Source: Candidatus Dadabacteria bacterium UBA2774
GTDB lineage: Bacteria; Desulfobacterota_D; UBA1144; Nemesobacterales; UBA2774
Assembly: GCA_002352485.1 (NCBI GenBank)
Contig: DEIM01000124.1
Location: 1 to 8,739 of the forward strand
Length of the DNA stretch: 8,739 bases
Reading direction: 5' to 3'
Position numbers and translations under genes: made by a program. Positions 6,959 to 8,739 of the stretch are shown here, in pieces. Position 1 is the first letter of the stretch. Every line of letters starts with the position of its first letter. The notes under the pieces are model-generated. The model saw only the letters and a list, made by a program, of their open reading frames with translations. It did not search any database and was not told the origin of the DNA.

Positions 6959-8444
6959 CCGTAACCTCTCCTTCTTCTTCGCTCGGATATGACAGCACTT
7001 CTATTTCGGGCGATGGAAGCTCGGTGCCTATGGCATTAATCAGATCCGCATAGGACGTAAATACCGAGGTTTTCGCGGAAACTTGCTCAGCTCTTCCTTC
7101 GGCTAGTATTGTCTGTGCGTTAAGAAGCTCTACTATATCCCCTACCCCCGAGCGGTAACGGGCAAGTGACGCGTCGTAGGACTCAATTGAGCTCTCAAGA
7201 AGAGTAGTCGCTGCATCGAGTGATTGAACGGCCGTCCTGAAGCTGTAGTATGCGTTCCACACTTCTTCTATTACAATCTGCTCCTGCAGCCTGAGTGCGG
7301 CGCGCGCGGACTCAAGCTCGGCGTCGGCCTCACGGACGGAGTTAATGATAGTGAAGCCCTGAAAGATCGGTACAGTGAGCTGTAGCCCGAACAGATAATT
7401 GGAAAAATAATCGTTTGAGCCTCCGTCAGGCCTCACCCACCATCTAAACGCCTGGGCAGTGGCTGAAATCTCGGGAAAGAATTCGCTCTTGGCCTCTCTG
7501 AGCTCGGCCTGTCTCTCCCTTACGGTAGCTTGCACTGCGGCTACATCGGGTCTATTTTCCATGGCAAGACCTATCAGATCGTCCACATTATCGGAAAGTG
7601 CCTGTGTGGAAAGATCATCTATTTCCTGTCCCACATCAAAATCAGTATTAGCTGGCCAGCCTACATTAGTTGCAAGCTCGCCTCTTAGTATCTCAACGTT
7701 CCCCCTGTCTTCCACTAGGTCGAGTACGACCTGGGAAAGAGTAGCCTTTGCCTGAAGCACATCCGGAAGTGTGCCTACGCCGGCTTCGAGCCTAAGCTCG
7801 GCAGCTTCAAGGCTCGTCTGAGCTTCTTCAAGATTAACCTCGTCAGCTATGACAAGAGCCTTACTCCCAATGTAGTCGTAGAAGGAAACCGCTACTTCGT
7901 TAATTACGTCCTGTATAGACTGGTTCTGGTTCCAGTTGGCGTTTAGAAGAGCCATTTTAGCAGCTTCCACTTCAGCCTCTCTACCCCCGAAATCAAATAG
8001 CAGATAGTTTAGAGTAGCACCTATGTTGCCTGACTGCTCATCGAAAGCGCCGATCCCGGATGTTGAACCGCCGCCCCTTGAATATCCGTAGTTCGCGGTG
8101 CCGCTAATTTGAGGATAATAGAGACCTCTTGCCTGAGCCCACGCGGCGGCGGCGGCTCTGGCCTCTTCCCAGGCTTGCTGGGTAGTGGGGTTGTGCACGA
8201 GCGCTTCATCGATCAGCTGAGAGAGTGTAAGCTCGCCTGACAGTGGCTCCAGCTCCTCGGGAAGCGTGGGTAATTCCTCGAGAATAAAAGCTTTTTCCCG
8301 CTCCTTCGCACTCGGCTCCCATTCTTCTCCCGGCTCGGGGGAGGCTTGTTTATAGGGGTTAAGCTCAGGAATACCGTCGGCACAAGATTGCAGCAGAGCT
8401 GTAGTAAATATAATAAAACCTATAAAAGCTATAAGCCTGTACAA
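6951..8444 (-). CDS. TolC/OprM-type outer-membrane efflux factor (lipoprotein)
   Basis: This 497-aa outer-membrane channel subunit of a tripartite efflux pump is expected to trimerise as a beta-barrel plus periplasmic alpha-barrel. A signal peptide of about 20 residues ends LLQS before Cys21, a lipobox-like site, so it is probably lipidated like OprM. Two internally related OEP repeats follow: the first starts LTLSQLIDEALVHNP with YYPQISGTANYGYS, and the second has NRPDVAAVQ, EFFPEISATAQ, LTVPIFQG and a long helix ending in RYRSGVGDIVELLNAQ. The helices are rich in Ala, Glu and Leu. The C-terminus after about residue 475 is acidic. The frame begins with TTG at 8442-8444; no ATG or GTG lies in frame nearby, and GGAG 7 nt upstream supports the TTG. 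It is the first gene of the operon, placed before the adaptor and RND genes, and follows a candidate promoter by about 80 nt. Confidence 0.93.
   Translation of the reverse strand: MYRLIAFIGFIIFTTALLQSCADGIPELNPYKQASPEPGEEWEPSAKEREKAFILEELPTLPEELEPLSGELTLSQLIDEALVHNPTTQQAWEEARAAAAAWAQARGLYYPQISGTANYGYSRGGGSTSGIGAFDEQSGNIGATLNYLLFDFGGREAEVEAAKMALLNANWNQNQSIQDVINEVAVSFYDYIGSKALVIADEVNLEEAQTSLEAAELRLEAGVGTLPDVLQAKATLSQVVLDLVEDRGNVEILRGELATNVGWPANTDFDVGQEIDDLSTQALSDNVDDLIGLAMENRPDVAAVQATVRERQAELREAKSEFFPEISATAQAFRWWVRPDGGSNDYFSNYLFGLQLTVPIFQGFTIINSVREADAELESARAALRLQEQIVIEEVWNAYYSFRTAVQSLDAATTLLESSIESYDASLARYRSGVGDIVELLNAQTILAEGRAEQVSAKTSVFTSYADLINAIGTELPSPEIEVLSYPSEEEGEVTDE
6965..6973 (-). promoter_or_regulatory. 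Shine-Dalgarno site of the adaptor gene
   Basis: AAGGAGAGG lies 6 nt before the adaptor ATG (6956-6958) and inside the last codons of the outer-membrane-factor gene. It also encodes part of that protein's acidic tail (the Glu-Glu-Gly-Glu stretch). This supports the start choice and coupled translation of the two genes. Confidence 0.75.
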
Positions 8445-8450
8445 TTCGAA

Positions 8451-8456
8451 TCTCCA
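8451..8456 (-). promoter_or_regulatory. Shine-Dalgarno site deciding the TTG start of the outer-membrane factor
   Basis: TGGAGA on the minus strand, with GGAG 7 nt before the TTG at 8442-8444. From that TTG the protein opens directly into a well-formed lipoprotein signal peptide, which is independent support for this start. Confidence 0.65.
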
Positions 8457-8530
8457 GATTGCGTGAAAGGATGTGAAATAAACATATGAGCTTAAATATC
8501 TTACTTTGAAACTCTGCAGACTAACACGAA

Positions 8531-8560
8531 ATAATAATATGTTTCCTTGAGTATTGTCAA
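8531..8560 (-). promoter_or_regulatory. Predicted sigma-70-type promoter of the efflux operon
   Basis: On the minus strand a perfect -35 hexamer TTGACA (8555-8560) is followed after 18 bp by TATTAT (8531-8536), a good -10. A second TATTAT at 15 bp (8534-8539) is also possible. Transcription would begin near 8524, leaving a leader of about 80 nt before the TTG start of the outer-membrane-factor gene. The -35 lies inside the gene-proximal copy of a 24-bp tandem repeat, so the same sequence could bind a regulator that blocks or assists RNA polymerase. The hexamers are seen directly; promoter activity is inferred. Confidence 0.6.
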
Positions 8561-8598
8561 GAAAGACACCGGGAGTATTGTCAAGAAAGACACCGGGA
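8549..8598. repeat. Perfect 24-bp tandem duplication carrying a TGTC-N6-GACA dyad
   Basis: Two exact copies (8550-8573 and 8574-8597) lie head to tail, and the identity extends one base beyond each side. Each copy contains the interrupted inverted repeat TGTC-AAGAAA-GACA (8555-8568 and 8579-8592). Read on the minus strand, each also contains TTGACA, and only the gene-proximal copy has a -10 at suitable distance. The arrangement fits a pair of operator sites for a dimeric regulator overlapping the -35, or a recent duplication of a promoter element. The 24-bp period is about 2.3 helical turns, so two bound dimers would not sit on exactly the same face of the DNA. Confidence 0.85.
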
Positions 8599-8612
8599 AA
8601 ATAAGCTGCCGG

Positions 8613-8738
8613 CTATGGGGAGTGGTTTTCTTTGTTGATCCTGTCTGCGGTTTGCTTGGCATCGATCATTGACACAACCACAAGTACGGTGCCCGCAAGT
8701 GCGTACGCTAGAAACAAGAATATATCAGGTCTATCCAT
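8613..8738 (-). CDS. Small single-span membrane protein, CcmD-like
   Basis: This 41-aa ORF has ATG at 8736-8738 and TAG at 8613-8615. The protein begins MDRPDIFLFLAYALAG, has one hydrophobic span (about residues 6-25) with an embedded Tyr, and ends in a short charged, hydrophilic tail (DAKQTADRINKENHSP). This size and layout match CcmD, the tiny inner-membrane subunit of System I cytochrome c maturation that helps release holo-CcmE from CcmABC. CcmD is weakly conserved, so the call rests on architecture rather than a firm motif. Only one base is visible before the ATG, so neither the ribosome-binding site nor the upstream neighbour can be read, and the frame could start further upstream. If it is CcmD, a ccmC-type gene should lie just outside the window. 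It is unlikely to belong to the efflux operon, which has its own promoter downstream. Confidence 0.45.
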   Translation of the reverse strand: MDRPDIFLFLAYALAGTVLVVVSMIDAKQTADRINKENHSP

Positions 8739-8739
8739 T

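Noticed and set aside
8429..8485. 18-codon minus-strand upstream ORF (MFISHPF...) overlapping the start of the outer-membrane-factor gene
   Set aside because: No Shine-Dalgarno site precedes its ATG. It ends just inside the next gene, so translational interference is possible, but nothing supports it being translated.
8549..8598. The 24-bp repeat as a minimal CRISPR array
   Set aside because: The two copies are directly adjacent with no spacer, and there is no leader or cas gene.
8599..8617. Possible terminator after the CcmD-like gene (ATAGC ... GCTTAT followed by TTTT)
   Set aside because: The stem is only about five pairs with a bulge and the T-run is short, so it is not convincing as a Rho-independent terminator.

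Overview
The window comes from a diderm (Gram-negative type) bacterium. It encodes an inner-membrane RND pump, a lipoprotein periplasmic adaptor and a lipidated TolC-type outer-membrane factor, and its right edge holds a probable CcmD, which would imply System I cytochrome c maturation. Base composition looks balanced by eye (not counted). ATA and AGA codons are common and two genes start with TTG, which is unlike E. coli. I cannot name the phylum from this evidence.

Every supported gene is on the minus strand, so transcription runs from high to low coordinates. From right to left: a 41-aa single-span membrane protein resembling CcmD (8613-8738); a 168-bp intergenic region with a perfect 24-bp tandem duplication and a good sigma-70-type promoter; then an apparent six-gene operon. 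The operon holds an outer-membrane factor (6951-8444), a membrane-fusion adaptor (5735-6958, overlapping by 8 bp), an HAE1-type RND transporter (2590-5700, 34-bp gap), an SDR-family glucose-1-dehydrogenase-like oxidoreductase (1760-2569, 20-bp gap), a complete sugar-porter-family MFS transporter (319-1683, 76-bp gap), and the first 81 codons of a second MFS transporter of the same family (1-245, 73-bp gap), which runs off the left edge.

The first three genes together form a complete tripartite efflux pump spanning both membranes. The coupling of that pump to a dehydrogenase and tandem sugar-porter-family MFS proteins is the distinctive feature. The complete MFS protein keeps the proton-coupling Asp/Arg pair but, by alignment from memory with XylE, has lost most of the polar residues that hold the sugar. 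Its substrate may therefore not be an ordinary hexose or pentose, and the cassette could serve uptake, oxidation or export of an unknown small molecule. No transcription regulator, tRNA, rRNA, CRISPR array, insertion sequence or convincing Rho-independent terminator was seen. The pump itself is a well-known type; I did not find a clearly new system.
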